Assembly: GCA_022829145.1 (NCBI GenBank)
Contig: CM040741.1
Location: forward strand, 45,440,180-45,504,179
DNA: 64,000 nucleotides
DNA from: Albula goreensis
Taxonomy: Eukaryota; Chordata; Actinopteri; Albuliformes; Albulidae
Direction: 5' to 3'
In this document: in pieces, positions 39,576-51,567 of the stretch
Position numbering within the stretch: position 1 is the stretch's first letter
Layout: every line of letters starts with the position of its first letter
Made by a program: the position numbers and the translations under genes
The notes under the pieces: model-generated
What the model saw: the letters and a program-made list of their open reading frames with translations, nothing else
Databases searched by the model: none
What the model was told of the DNA's origin: nothing

Positions 39576-41123
39576 ACTTTGGGGAATAGGTCTCAGAGGC
39601 CAAATCCAGGCAACATCTGAGGCTATTAAAACTGCTTTAGTCGAGGCATCTACTTAACGGTTCTGTGAATAATGTAAATATCTCATCAATTATACTCAGT
39701 GATATTTATTGTTAAGCCATGTGTGTATATGTGTGTGGTGGGTTGGGTGGTTCTGAGACTCTCAATACCCAGTTTCAGGACTCATTTAAATTTGTTATGG
39801 CACATATGCCCCTAGGTGAAGTGAGTCGCACAGTCTGAGTTTTGTGTTGACAGAATTTAGTGAAAGAAACAAGATATGTGATCTGTTTCCATCTTCGCTC
39901 TGCTGATATTAATAGAAATGCAATAAATTCTGTAATTAAATTTATTTCAGCTCATGCTCTTGTTAATGATGTTGATTAATCTAGAACTGTATTCTTAAAT
40001 TGTTAATATTATAAATATTATAAATTATAAAATATAACTAACTGGTATTTACAAAAAATAATAGCCTATTCCTATTACAACATGATAATATGTGTAGAAT
40101 TATGTGTCAGATAAATACCATTATGAATTTAAATACTCAGTCAGGAGTATGCTCTTTTTCACCCACGTGTCATCCCTGGAAATCCTTCCCAAGCTGTGAA
40201 CTGTAATGGGAATGGGGTCAAAGATGACCTGACTGCCAGGGCTCAGCACCCTCCAAGAATTACCCGAATGAAAGTGGATTACAAATGGATGAAGGCTTAG
40301 TATAAAATGGTTACTGTACAACGATATCTGAGAGTTCCTCAGGACTTTTCGCCGAGACACTTGTTCATCAGTGTAAACTAAGGGGATTCAGAGACACTAA
40401 ATCCGCCAGGACTGAGCCAAGGGAATGTTTCACTCTCTAATCCATGAGATAACTTTGGGCATATGAGAAGACTTTCATCTGCTGTGGTCTGCTCTGTGTG
40501 AATTTCCAGCTTTCCAATGTGCACTTAGCTGAAAATAAAGTAGGAAACCCCCGAATTCTAAAAGAAAATTGTGTTTTGGATCAGAGTCAGAGAATTCTTC
40601 GAAAAAATACTGCAAACACCGCTAACCTCAGATTGAGTGTATCAGAATAATACATGTAAAATGGTTAAAGTTTAACAGGATCAGCTCATTTCACTGTTTT
40701 TCTGAACATTTTTACATTTTTTATGTGTGCTAACCTTCGTAAGCCAATGTTTCTGTATCTGACAGTAGTCATACAGCACCAACACGATTTTTCTAAACAA
40801 TAGCAACATTCTTACATTTGTGTGAAAAGTTTGCTTTTTTGGTGCATCCTTCATGTCTGCCACAAAACCACCACTCCTGATTAAATCTGCATAGATCCTC
40901 TTAACTGCATCACCAGGACAGACATCTTCTCTCCAGGGAATCAGCTCATATCCAAGAGCTCAGACCATGTGGCACCGGATTTGCTGATTTGTTGAGTGTA
41001 GTAATGTTTCATAACTTATTTTTTAAGAGATTTCAGATACCTTGGACATCCAGGGTGTCAAAAACTTCAGTAACTGCAGGAATTAACTGATCATCTGTTT
41101 CCAAGGAACCCCCAACTCCCCAC

Positions 41124-41124
<1 letters not shown>

Positions 41125-41217
<93 letters not shown>
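41125..41217. repeat. (AC)n microsatellite
   Basis: A 93-bp perfect AC array in intron 2. It creates an artefactual poly-Cys/Val open frame on the minus strand. Confidence 0.97.
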
Positions 41218-41219
<2 letters not shown>

Positions 41220-43789
41220 CTCAGAGGACAGCAGCTTCACATGAGACTCCTCCAGTTCATGTGACAACAAGCCTTTAGCATTTTTCACACCTTATGTACG
41301 ACACCAGTCACATAGTACCTCTGCAACTGGAGGGACACAAAATCACAGACCTGAAGTAGGGGCAACATAGTGCCATACAACTACATAGTGTTGTGACTGA
41401 TTATTTCAGTTAGCTATTTTACCTTAGCAAAGCTGAACCAATTCTTACCTTGGCAGTGTGGACCTTGAAAAAAAGCATATTTGAAAACCTGCAAAATAAT
41501 ATCTTTAGCAACACATACAAGAGAATGCCACAAGCCAGACAGTGCTTGCTTGCTGACAGGGACTGTAATGTGAGAAGATGACTGGAAAGAGTGGACAGCC
41601 TGCCACTCTGCAGCCACTTGTTAGTCACAGATCCAAAGAGACTAACAGGCAGAAAAAATCTAAACCTCAATCAAAAGCTCTTCTTGTGCTCCATTCTGCC
41701 TAATGATGCTTGGGGCCAGAAATCGATATGGCTGTAGGCTGAGGCATCCAGTGATCAGAGGTTGTAAGTACATTGTGACAGTTGCCTTATTGCTTCGTAC
41801 ATATCACCAAAGCAAGAATAATCAAAACCAAGGGCTGTCTGGCTGAACAAAAGCCACACACACACCTAGAGTGACTCTAATTCTGATTGCAAGGATTGCC
41901 AGCAGAACTGTAATCCCTGCAGTCTTAAAGACAGTGCCTTATCTCAGGGCTGAGGGTGTGTATTGGGATTGTTCAGTCCTTGTTTTTGTTCAGTGGACTT
42001 CTTGAGTGCGTGATCTGAAAAATGAAAGGAGACAGATTTACATTGCTTCATTCTTTTGGCTCTGCGCGCACGCAACCCGTTTGACCTTCGCCTGATTTAT
42101 GCATTGATTACACTGCTAGAATGTGAACCATTAAATGTTTTCACTTTCCTTTTGATGGAGAACAGATGTTATTGTTTACATAAAGACCTAGGACATCTGC
42201 TGGGGGGGTGCCTCTTGTTCTGATTAATCTCCACAATCCAGTTTCTAATCTATCATTCACAATCTCCAATTGTACACATTTCATCAAAGCGGCCCGCACC
42301 ATCTTTAAATTGCTCATCTATGGAACCATGGGAACAACTGACAAATTAAAATATGAGCTTTCTGAAATTATACTCCATAGCCTCCACTAAGTACATCCAG
42401 CTGGAACCTTTTTTTTGGCAATACTGTGTATTCTATAAGGATATTTAATGACAGGAAAGAAAGGTATGAAGGTATATAAACTGTTGCATAGACAACATAG
42501 GCCTATATTTTTATGGCACAGTATCTGCCATTGTTTTATGAATATACACAAAGGGACATTTCTATTTTGTTACAACTGAATCAATATTTATGACCAGAAA
42601 GAATGTTCACAAAATTACTAGCTTTAAATTATATAGCCTATTAGCATTCTGGTAATCGTCAGTCAATAATGTGTCAAAAGTATGATTCTTCAGGTGTGAA
42701 GGGTAATTTATCACTAATCATTTTTAAAAATCATATGAATAGTTTGATTTAATTTTCCTGGAGTGAAATCAGCTGGCTATCTAAGTGAAAAGTCACACAA
42801 CACGAGACTGAATTGCTGTACTTTGTACCGTTGATGCTTTGCCAACAGACGTAGGAGTGGATGGGCAAAGCAAGGTTCAATTATAGAAAATATGTGAGAT
42901 TAATTCTGCATGCTGTATTGTTTACAGAGGGGCGATGCTTTTTCCTGTGAATCCTCCAGGGTGTCTGCGATCTGAACCTTGTGCCCAGGCTGTCCAACAA
43001 GTGTTTAAACTGCCAAGCTCTGTCCCACTACAGATGGCCATCCTGAAGCAATCCCACTCTCCCCTTAGCATCATAATGATGCATTAGTTCAGCTGAAAGA
43101 CATGAATCTTTGTAAAAATCACATGGAGCTGTACTAAAAGCATCTCATTCTAGTTTCTTAGATTATACTCACATGTTCAAGCCCACCATTCCAATTAAAC
43201 ATTTGGATACGCTGGAAGTAGTTTTGCAATTGCGGAAAGAAATATGTGTGCTATGCATGGAATGATCAGGTGTAAATATTGCCAAAGGTAAACCAGAAAT
43301 TGAGGAGTAGTTTCTCAGTGTAACAGAGAATGTAATCACATAAAACCAGAAGGTACATCCTCCCATAGAGGGCTAGCTACTCATGAGATATTTGATCATT
43401 TTTTTAATGGAGCTGGAAGTCCTTCAAGACATTCTTGAAAGATTCATTCTGTACTGAAACTACTTTTTCTCATTATACAACACTCTTATAAGGATCAACT
43501 ACACCTGAGAGGATCTCATTCTGATTTTACTCACACATATGCACATACTGTTTATTCGACAAAATAACAATTGGTTTATGTAATTTCATGACAAATGAAT
43601 AAGTGGTTAAACGTTTCTTGAGCAAATCCTTTACTAAACAATGTGTTTCCAGTCAGACAGGTATTATAGGGTTTAATTTTATCTGCTTCATTTAAAATGT
43701 GAAGAAAATCAGCATTCCATAATCTAAACGAAGAAAAATAGTCAGAAATGGGAGTTATTTGAGATACAGCTAGTCAGAGTGCACAGTAA

Positions 43790-44265
43790 ATCTGCTGCAT
43801 TCGCGCCCATAACGGACACCTTAATTAAATGAAGATTACACTTTTGCCCACCGCACTGAATTAGAACAATAATCTCTGCTTTATAATCTTTACGAGATGC
43901 AGGCGTGAAGACTTATCGCTGCTCAAACATTGCCCATAAGGTGGGGCCTGCAGAAAGGAGTCAAATCGAGTTGTGAAAAAGTAAACATAAGGGGCAGCTT
44001 TGGTCAGCACGTTATTTTTGCTGCATTAAGACAAAAAAGATTAACATAAAGCCATGGGTGCTTACTGTGTGGATGGGTGTGGAGGGAGGCCCACGCTCTA
44101 TTATCTAAAGCAGAGCCTGCAGCGAGCCCGTGGTATCGGGGGAGATGTAAATCCTACCGCCGTAATGATTACCTTTGCCTCGTAAATTCAAGGAGACCAA
44201 CAGCCGTCTATGACATTTATCTTGCTCAGCCTCTAATGCAGGGGCCCGCAGTGACAGGGAAGAGG
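43790..44265. promoter_or_regulatory. candidate conserved non-coding block (intron 2)
   Basis: The block is GC-balanced with unusual retained CpG and many homeodomain-type TAAT/ATTA sites (CACCTTAATTAAATGAAG, GTAATGATTACC). It has no simple repeat or open coding signature and contrasts with the AT-rich drifted flanks. It looks like a constrained enhancer, but only alignment can show this. Confidence 0.3.
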
Positions 44266-44269
44266 GAGT

Positions 44270-44303
44270 AAAAAAAAAAAAAAAAAGAAAAAGAAAAGAG
44301 AAA
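44270..44303. repeat. poly-A / A-rich purine run
   Basis: Seventeen A followed by GAAAAAG-type purine sequence in intron 2. No SINE or LINE body was recognised directly upstream. Confidence 0.85.
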
Positions 44304-45214
44304 GACCAGCAATTTGACGGTGTCGCTCCGCTTCAGCTGCAAAGCCATGGCCGATTTCAGTGACAGGTCTGTCCTTTGCTCGTTTTACTCTAGGTATCAG
44401 TGGCACAGACCCTTAATGGGGTGAACAGCTATATACACGCTCAACAGCAGAACCTGCACAACGGAGCCCAGTGAAAATGTCACCATGAGAAAAATATTTT
44501 CACATCACATTGAGGGCACAAGAACAACAGCACAATTTCTTTAGAGTGAGCCCCCTATTCTTCCCATATATGCCAGTTAGCAGCTTTACTATTTGTTAAA
44601 TCCCCAATCCACCTAAGTTTCTGTGTCTGAGGCTGTTACATTTATTTATGTATTCATGTATTATTTATTTATGTACCATTGTTTATGCTACAAACTGAAA
44701 CTGCTACTTATACTTTTAAAGAAGCAATATGAGTCAATTACATTTCTTAAGGGCAATATAACCATGCCTCATGTAGAAAGTGAACCTCATAACCCTCTAT
44801 TTACAAGCTGTAGTTATAGTTCTTTCACCACAACAGCACACTTTGTGTTTTGACAACTTTCTACAGACAGAAGGTAAAGTACTAAAGCTTGCTTTTGTTG
44901 CAGCCCTATCCCAAGGTGCCTCTTCCTGACAGCTTTACAGAAAACACCCTAGACGGTCCAAAACTGAATAATCCATTCAATGTCTGGCTTGCGAGGATCC
45001 ATTCAACCTGTCTCTTACCATTGTTGTGTACTGTGATATAATGCCCTCAGAGAACAGAGCTGTGGAAACAAGGTTCCTTTCAATTCTGAACTGTAATCAG
45101 GAGAAATCAAAGCATTATGGCGTGACATAAATTTTAACCTGCAGTTTCAAGTGCACATATGCATGCAAAAGCAAATTCAAATTACAATGCAAATAATACA
45201 AAATTTAAACTTTT

Positions 45215-45215
<1 letters not shown>

Positions 45216-45252
<37 letters not shown>
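45216..45252. repeat. (TAA)n trinucleotide repeat
   Basis: About twelve uninterrupted TAA units in intron 2. Confidence 0.95.
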
Positions 45253-45253
<1 letters not shown>

Positions 45254-45499
45254 GATCATTAAACATTAAAAAGTGGCAAGCTGTTTGCAGTAATATCCAG
45301 CAATCATGGAGTCTACAAAGCTACAAAGGAGTGTTCCCCAAACATTAATTAATGACTTTGCTGAATGCTCGTCAGCGTCATTATGTCTCACAATGCCTGC
45401 CCCTGTTGTGATCACTTATTCACATGGATTTTTGCACCTGCTTGGCCCCTGCCATTCTGTGTATGGAGTCTCCCTGTTCCACCACCAAGTCTATTAACT

Positions 45500-45720
45500 A
45501 ATCATACCGCACTTCGCCTATCATTCACACAGTAATTGGCTCTGAGGCTAGGTCTCAGGCTGTCAGTCACAGAGTCGCCCTCTGTCTCATTAGCACCCCA
45601 AACAACTACTGCGGCCCATGTACCAGCTGTGCTGAAAGCCAGTTTGGCGCATTAATGACTACTAATTGATTGGGAGGCCTGTGACCTTCCTTGTTAATAA
45701 AAAGAGGAGACAAAAAATAA
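45500..45720. promoter_or_regulatory. candidate conserved non-coding block (intron 2)
   Basis: GC-balanced sequence with closely packed sites such as GCATTAATGACTACTAATTG and CACAGTAATTGGC. The reasoning is the same as for the neighbouring block, with no sequence proof of conservation. Confidence 0.28.
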
Positions 45721-46199
45721 TATGGGAAAGTTGATTTGTGTGGGTTATTATTAGTATTATTATTTTATTATTTTTTAAACACTGAATAATGTTTTTAAAA
45801 TGTCTATATGTACACATATGGTAAAAAAAAACTAAAGGCAAAAAAATATGTGCATATTAATTAATTAATAAGGAGCCGGGCTGCCCTTTGCTTTCAGAAC
45901 AGTTGGAATTCTTCTTACTGTTATTCAAGTTTTTAATGGTTTATAGTGGGATAATGGCCTGCTTATCAAAAGAGAGAGTCTCCAGTTCTTTCAGGGGGAG
46001 TTACAAAACTTCAAGCAAACTTGCGCCCTCAAATTCTATCTTCTTATTACCATTAGTTGGTTGTTACTAATTTGTTATTACAATTAATTTGTTACAAGGC
46101 AGCCATTTAAATAGTTTATTACTCTTATTTTGTGGAGGAAGCAAAGCTGGCTTCCAACCTAGATAGCATGATTCCAGTAGTTCATCATTCACAAGTTTA

Positions 46200-46222
46200 C
46201 ACACACACACACACACACACAC
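46200..46222. repeat. short (CA)n
   Basis: About eleven CA units in intron 2. Confidence 0.93.
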
Positions 46223-47275
46223 TTTACATTTTTATGTGGTATTTCAACATTTTCTGTCATAATTGCTATGGAGGGATAACGGTGGGATTCCACTTAAACA
46301 ATGAACATCCTCCTGTGCTTGTAGTGATTGTGACTATTTAATTTTTAATGGTTTTGGCAAACACGTTGTTTGCTGCAACTGCTGATTTGTTTGCAAAAGG
46401 CAAACAGGCCATACTGCCCTGATACAAGGACAGAGCGGTCCAGGCAAACAACCTTAAGACAAATTACGCAGAAACAAGAAACGAGCATGGATGGTACATG
46501 TGGGGGAGGAAGATAACCAGACATCCCTCAACACTGCACGCTGGAAGGAAACAGAATAAGACACTTTCATAGAGACCAGCTGGGACCCTGCATTTACATG
46601 CACAACAATGTCTCAAGTATTCAGTCACAGGCACAATTCATGGGAAAGTGCTTTTCATTCCAAAAAGTTTTCACTTTAAAACCATCTTTCTGAAACCCAC
46701 AAAAATGGCCTTGGCCTCCCAAAATGAAGAATCATTTGAAAAACCACTTGGTTGTGTTTGGAGTGCTCCAAACATATATTCTTTACAAGGAATGTATTGT
46801 GAACACAGATAACACTCATATAGACCTTGAACTATGGTCAATATCGTTGTTTTATTTGGACCCTATTCATTTTCTTCTGTTTTTTACTTGGGCCATTATG
46901 TTGTATAAGCACTGATAGCTGAATTTTAGGGCTGACATTAACAGCCTCAGCAAAACCTCCAGAGCTGCACCTTAAGCTTCTGTTCATTCCTTTGAACACC
47001 CACAAAAAGTTCATAAAAAAATTTTTGCTGGTTGAGCACTATGAGATCATCCAACTTTTTCCAGAAAAAGCTCAATAGCAGTGACACCCTCTAATGATGT
47101 ATAGACATGCTATATGATGATTAAAAGTTAAGCAATTACAATTATCTGAAGGGACAGCCTCTCGGTTTTAAGGTTGTGTGTTTTTGAGTTGTGGTCGGTC
47201 CTCTCTCAGTAAACCAAGTCTGTGCCTTTAACACAGCTATTCAGCAAAATAGCCCTTTTCAACTGAGCATTATAT

Positions 47276-47330
47276 AAATGATGCAAATCATCTGACACAG
47301 TTAATTTAAATGATGCAAATCAACTGACAG
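47276..47330. promoter_or_regulatory. duplicated POU octamer block
   Basis: Two copies of AAATGATGCAAATCA-CTGACA, 32 bp apart, each contain a perfect octamer ATGCAAAT (47281-47288 and 47313-47320) with TTAATT between. POU-domain factors bind this octamer, and the pairing with a homeodomain-like site is suggestive. Confidence 0.35.
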
Positions 47331-47559
47331 TGAATACAAGTGAGGAAGTCTTCAGGGATAATTTGGTATGGGAGTTGATCAATTTAGCACAGTCTGTCTG
47401 AAAAGGCCTGATAATTCTGCACGTCATTAGTACGCTCACCCGTGCAAATGTAAGGAGGAGATAAGATACAGAAAAAAACAACAACAAATTATTACCACCC
47501 TCATTACTATAATATTCCCGTAAAAGGCTGCTCAAGTGCTAATCATCAATTATTTTAAA

Positions 47560-48170
47560 TAAACAAACACTCTGTCTCCTTTCTAAAAGAGGGTCACTTA
47601 ATTTTGCGAAGAGCGCACATTTAACGTGAAATAAATCAGGAGAAATTGATGAGAGCCTTCCAAAAGAAGAGCTACGACATCTGTGCCAAGTTGTTTGTAG
47701 CCTTGCTTGTTTACCTTTTTTGCTTCTCGAGAAACAAGGCCAAAGAATTTGTTCCATCAAATAAACAAATCATACAACAGGGAATGTATATCTGTGCCTT
47801 CCTCTGTTTTTGGAGAGAAGGGTGTGTTCCCTAATTAGTGTGCGTGCTTAAACATTCCAGTTCACATGAAAGCTTTCCTGTGAAAGGGATTGCCAAATTC
47901 CCGCAGAATGCCTGAAAAATTAATGGAGACTTGGTCGGTTCAAACGGCGCCTGCCTTAGAAGGAAGGCTTCAAAGTGACAGTGCGGGCCCTACCGCAGAA
48001 GTTCTGGAAGCGACAGCTCCTTCAGAGGATGGCCAGCCAGGACGGCGCTTTTGTCTCGATGGAGAGCTGAGAGCACTCGAAGATGACAGGCTGTCCCATA
48101 CATCTGGCACGCTCATTGGCACTAATGTGACCAGGCATGGGGGGGAGGGCTCAAAATGAGCCAACAAGGC
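47560..48170. promoter_or_regulatory. candidate conserved non-coding block (intron 2)
   Basis: One of the longer GC- and CpG-retaining stretches outside exons, including GAAAAATTAATGGAGACTTGG and GCTCATTGGCACTAATGTGA. A plus-strand open frame of 89 codons (47890-48159) has no recognisable domain, so a regulatory reading is preferred. Confidence 0.28.
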
Positions 48171-49050
48171 TGTGATGAGGCTCACTCCCTCAGATCAAGC
48201 TAATGAAACACAGAGATCCAGATCGCTGCTCTAGTTCAGATTCTCCTCTGTAAAACGTGTGACGTAATCTCCAAGATTACATTTCCATGGTCTGAATTTG
48301 CAGAATTACCGTGACACTCTGAAGGGCACTTTCACAACCAATTACTTCTGCCCTCTATAACAGGAAACATAGAGGCAGTGCCTGCACTGAGAAAATATAT
48401 TCAAGACTTGCATTCTGATATCTGGTGACAAAAAGATCGAATGAACTTTTTGATAGATACAGGCAGCTGTTGGGAGCAAGTACTTTGTTACACTAAGCTC
48501 TCAAATAGAGTTACAAAGCAGAATAAACCAGACACATTTCTTCATCATATTGTAAATTGCATATCTATGTTACAAATTATTTATTACGACTAACAGTTAT
48601 TGAATAAAAACATTTTCCACAGTGAAGGGACATGATCATCAGACTGTAGGCCAACATTTCCTGTCAAACATGGGGTGCAGTTATATCCTGAGAAGCTACG
48701 GTTGACATAAATTATGAATAATTGAAGATGAGTGCTGTTGTCTCTGTGTGTAGATCTTTCTTTCCTGTAGAGTGGGGTGACCATTTTAAAGGTAGCCACA
48801 CCCCCATCCACAGCACATGAGACGTTATCTAATGGTTTGGGACTGATACTATCCATAGTTCATGCCCTATTAACTCACCATATCTCATTCACACCAAGCA
48901 TTTTTGGGCTTGTCTGGACATCTGTCAGCTCTGTGCAGATCCACATGCAGCTGTACCAATAGAGCACGGTGACTTTCACCTTATTAAAGATCTTGCATCA
49001 CTACTTCTCATATCTCTGAATACCATGAGTAACCATATCGTGTGCAGTTA

Positions 49051-49071
49051 AACAACAACAACAACAACAAA
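49051..49071. repeat. short (AAC)n
   Basis: About six to seven AAC units in intron 2. Confidence 0.85.
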
Positions 49072-50992
49072 CAGGAAATTAATTTTATTTATTCTACTCC
49101 ACATTAGTTCCAACTAATACATATATAGTATGTATTGCAATTTTTTATTTATTACATAAAGGTTTAAACAAATCCTTAATAATTTCATATGATAATGTAA
49201 TCAAAAGGAACATCCGTTCAAAAAGACTCCCATGCCCTATTTTTGGGTAGGCTTTTATAAATAATGTTAAAGCACAGCTCAGAAAAAAAAAAGGAAAAAA
49301 AAAACGGTGTCGCCAGAAAGGTTGCGGCCATTTCCCAGAATCCACTTCAGCTCCTGTCTTTCTGCACTGCCCCCTAATAGCTGCCATGTCCTGACCTGTC
49401 ACCTGCCAGAGGCCAATGTAACCTTTCCATCATCTCCTCGCCTGTGCCGTGCCCATATCTTATCTGCCTTCCTCCCTCTGTCGTCCAATATCACTCTCTC
49501 TTTCTTCCTCTTCCTTTGTGTCTGTCTCACTCTGTCACTCTCTCTCCCGGCTGTACTGCTGTGCTGTCACATAGTCACTTTCATGTCCGCCAACTGATAG
49601 AGCTCACCGTGGCAAAAGCAGCAGGCTTTCCGTCTGAGTCAAATAGACCCATGGAGCATCATTTCCTTTACTATGCTTCTGTATTGATCACGTAGCACAC
49701 CTTCCTTACCAATGGATGATTTTCATTGGTTTTTGAAAAATGAATTCATTCCATTATAGTACTCCACAGAGCCCCCCACAGGATTTGTGAAATAAAGTCT
49801 GATCATTTCAGCTGTCATACATGGCTTCTTTCAGACTAACTTTCATATTGGAGCGATGCAAATCATTAGTCTTCATCTTCCTCAAGAGCACACTTAAAAA
49901 ACCAAAATAGCCCAGATTAAGATATTATATAATGATTTTTAAGGGGTTTCAGATTCTCTGTTTCATGTGATAGTCCACTATCTGAACTCAGAGCTTGGAG
50001 GTCAGAAATCTTCACACTAGTCTGAACAGAGACAGGGCATCATATATACTTACTCTGATATGAGCTCAGATGTAATATACTGGTTATGTCACAATGACAG
50101 TAATGCCATGACAGTAATCTGTATGCATTTATTTTCTTCATTAAAAGGACAGCATGTGTTGCATAATAAGTATTGTTGAGCTAAACTAGAAAATACATTG
50201 TTTTTTTTGTTTTTACCATTGCATATTTCATTTAGCATTCATTTCCTACAGTGTTAAATAATCATTTGTCATATAAAAATGTAAAACACAAGATATATAA
50301 CTTCACCAACAGGGTTATTTTAAATAATGGAGTATGGTATAACATCTAGAAAGAAACAGATTTGTAATCGAACCAGTGGTTCAGTGTTTCCCATGTAGCT
50401 TTAGTGAAACTCAGTAGATGTGGTAATCTTGGAAATTGTTGAGGTGAGATAATGGCCATTCCATTCACAGCTATCTGTCTTCTGAAGAACACTTCCCATC
50501 TTCCACAGTGCAATTTAGCATTTTTGGAGCTTTTTGTCTGAAAATGAGCGAATGGATACCCTGTCTGAGTGTTTATCTGCAATCAAACTTCAGTTTTAGA
50601 CACCCTTCTGCAAAAGCCTCTTTGTGTTCTTGTGAAGCATATTCTGCAGGATACCTTGCTTTATCTACATTTAGCTTTGACAGATCAGAGAGTGTCACAC
50701 AAACATCAAAGAGATGCTAGCTGTTTAGCCACATACTTCTGGCTAAAAGTGTAAACACAGAGGCAGACGTTACTCATGATCCAAAAAGACAAGTGCACTG
50801 TAGCAACACTTTTACGTTCCCTGCCCATATTTTTCAATTACAGGAAACATCTGTTTCTCTTCAGGCTGCATAATGCATTCAATCTTTAATGTTTTAACCT
50901 GTTCTACTTTTTGAGCAACATTTGTGTATTCAAGCACCTTTGCAAAAATGAGCAGAACAAAAAATATTAACATCTTCTAAAACATTTTAATT

Positions 50993-51011
50993 AAAAAAAA
51001 AAAAAAAAAAA
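50993..51011. repeat. poly-A run
   Basis: Nineteen A in intron 2 with no recognisable element attached. Confidence 0.85.
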
Positions 51012-51533
51012 CTGGTGAATTAGTGTGGTTATGTCAAGACACAATACATCACCTGGCTACATTTTTAGAAGTGTTTTAATTATTAAAGTTGTTTCTAGTA
51101 GCAAGAAATGATTTTGGGAGAACCATGTCACATACAGTCATTTTAAATAGCAGAAAACATATTGAGGAGACCCTGGTTGGGGGTTAGACCCAGCTAGAGT
51201 TAGGGTTACGGTTAGGGATAGTAAACAGCAAATATCAAATTTGTGATCCAGTGCAGCCTGAGAATTTTCGTTATCATAAGTAAAATTTTCCTGTAGTGCA
51301 GTGTACATATATTTTATTAAATGCACAGTCTCAAAACACAGTTCAAATGAAGTGTTATACATCGCACATTGGTGATTATAGTATTTTTATGGCAACTAAT
51401 TTATTGCTTATTTTGAGATACCGAGAATATTTTATAGAATTATCTAGACATGGATTAAACTGTGCTGTCAGGTGTACCCAGCCCACTTGTTTGGTACAAA
51501 GTTGGATATGTCCTAGAATTCTCCACAAGTCTA

Positions 51534-51567
51534 TGTGTGTGTGTGTGTGCATGCATGTGTGTGTGTG
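51534..51567. repeat. interrupted (GT)n
   Basis: Two GT runs separated by CATGCA, in intron 2. Confidence 0.9.

Noticed and set aside
41091-41288. Open frame with poly Val-Cys
   Set aside because: Produced by the (AC)n microsatellite.
50379-50394. CAGTGTTTCCCATGTA as a hAT transposon end
   Set aside because: No matching inverted end and no 8-bp duplication were found nearby.
51200-51217. TTAGGG TTACGG TTAGGG as an interstitial telomere
   Set aside because: Only three units, one mutated. Too short to distinguish from chance or a repeat fragment.
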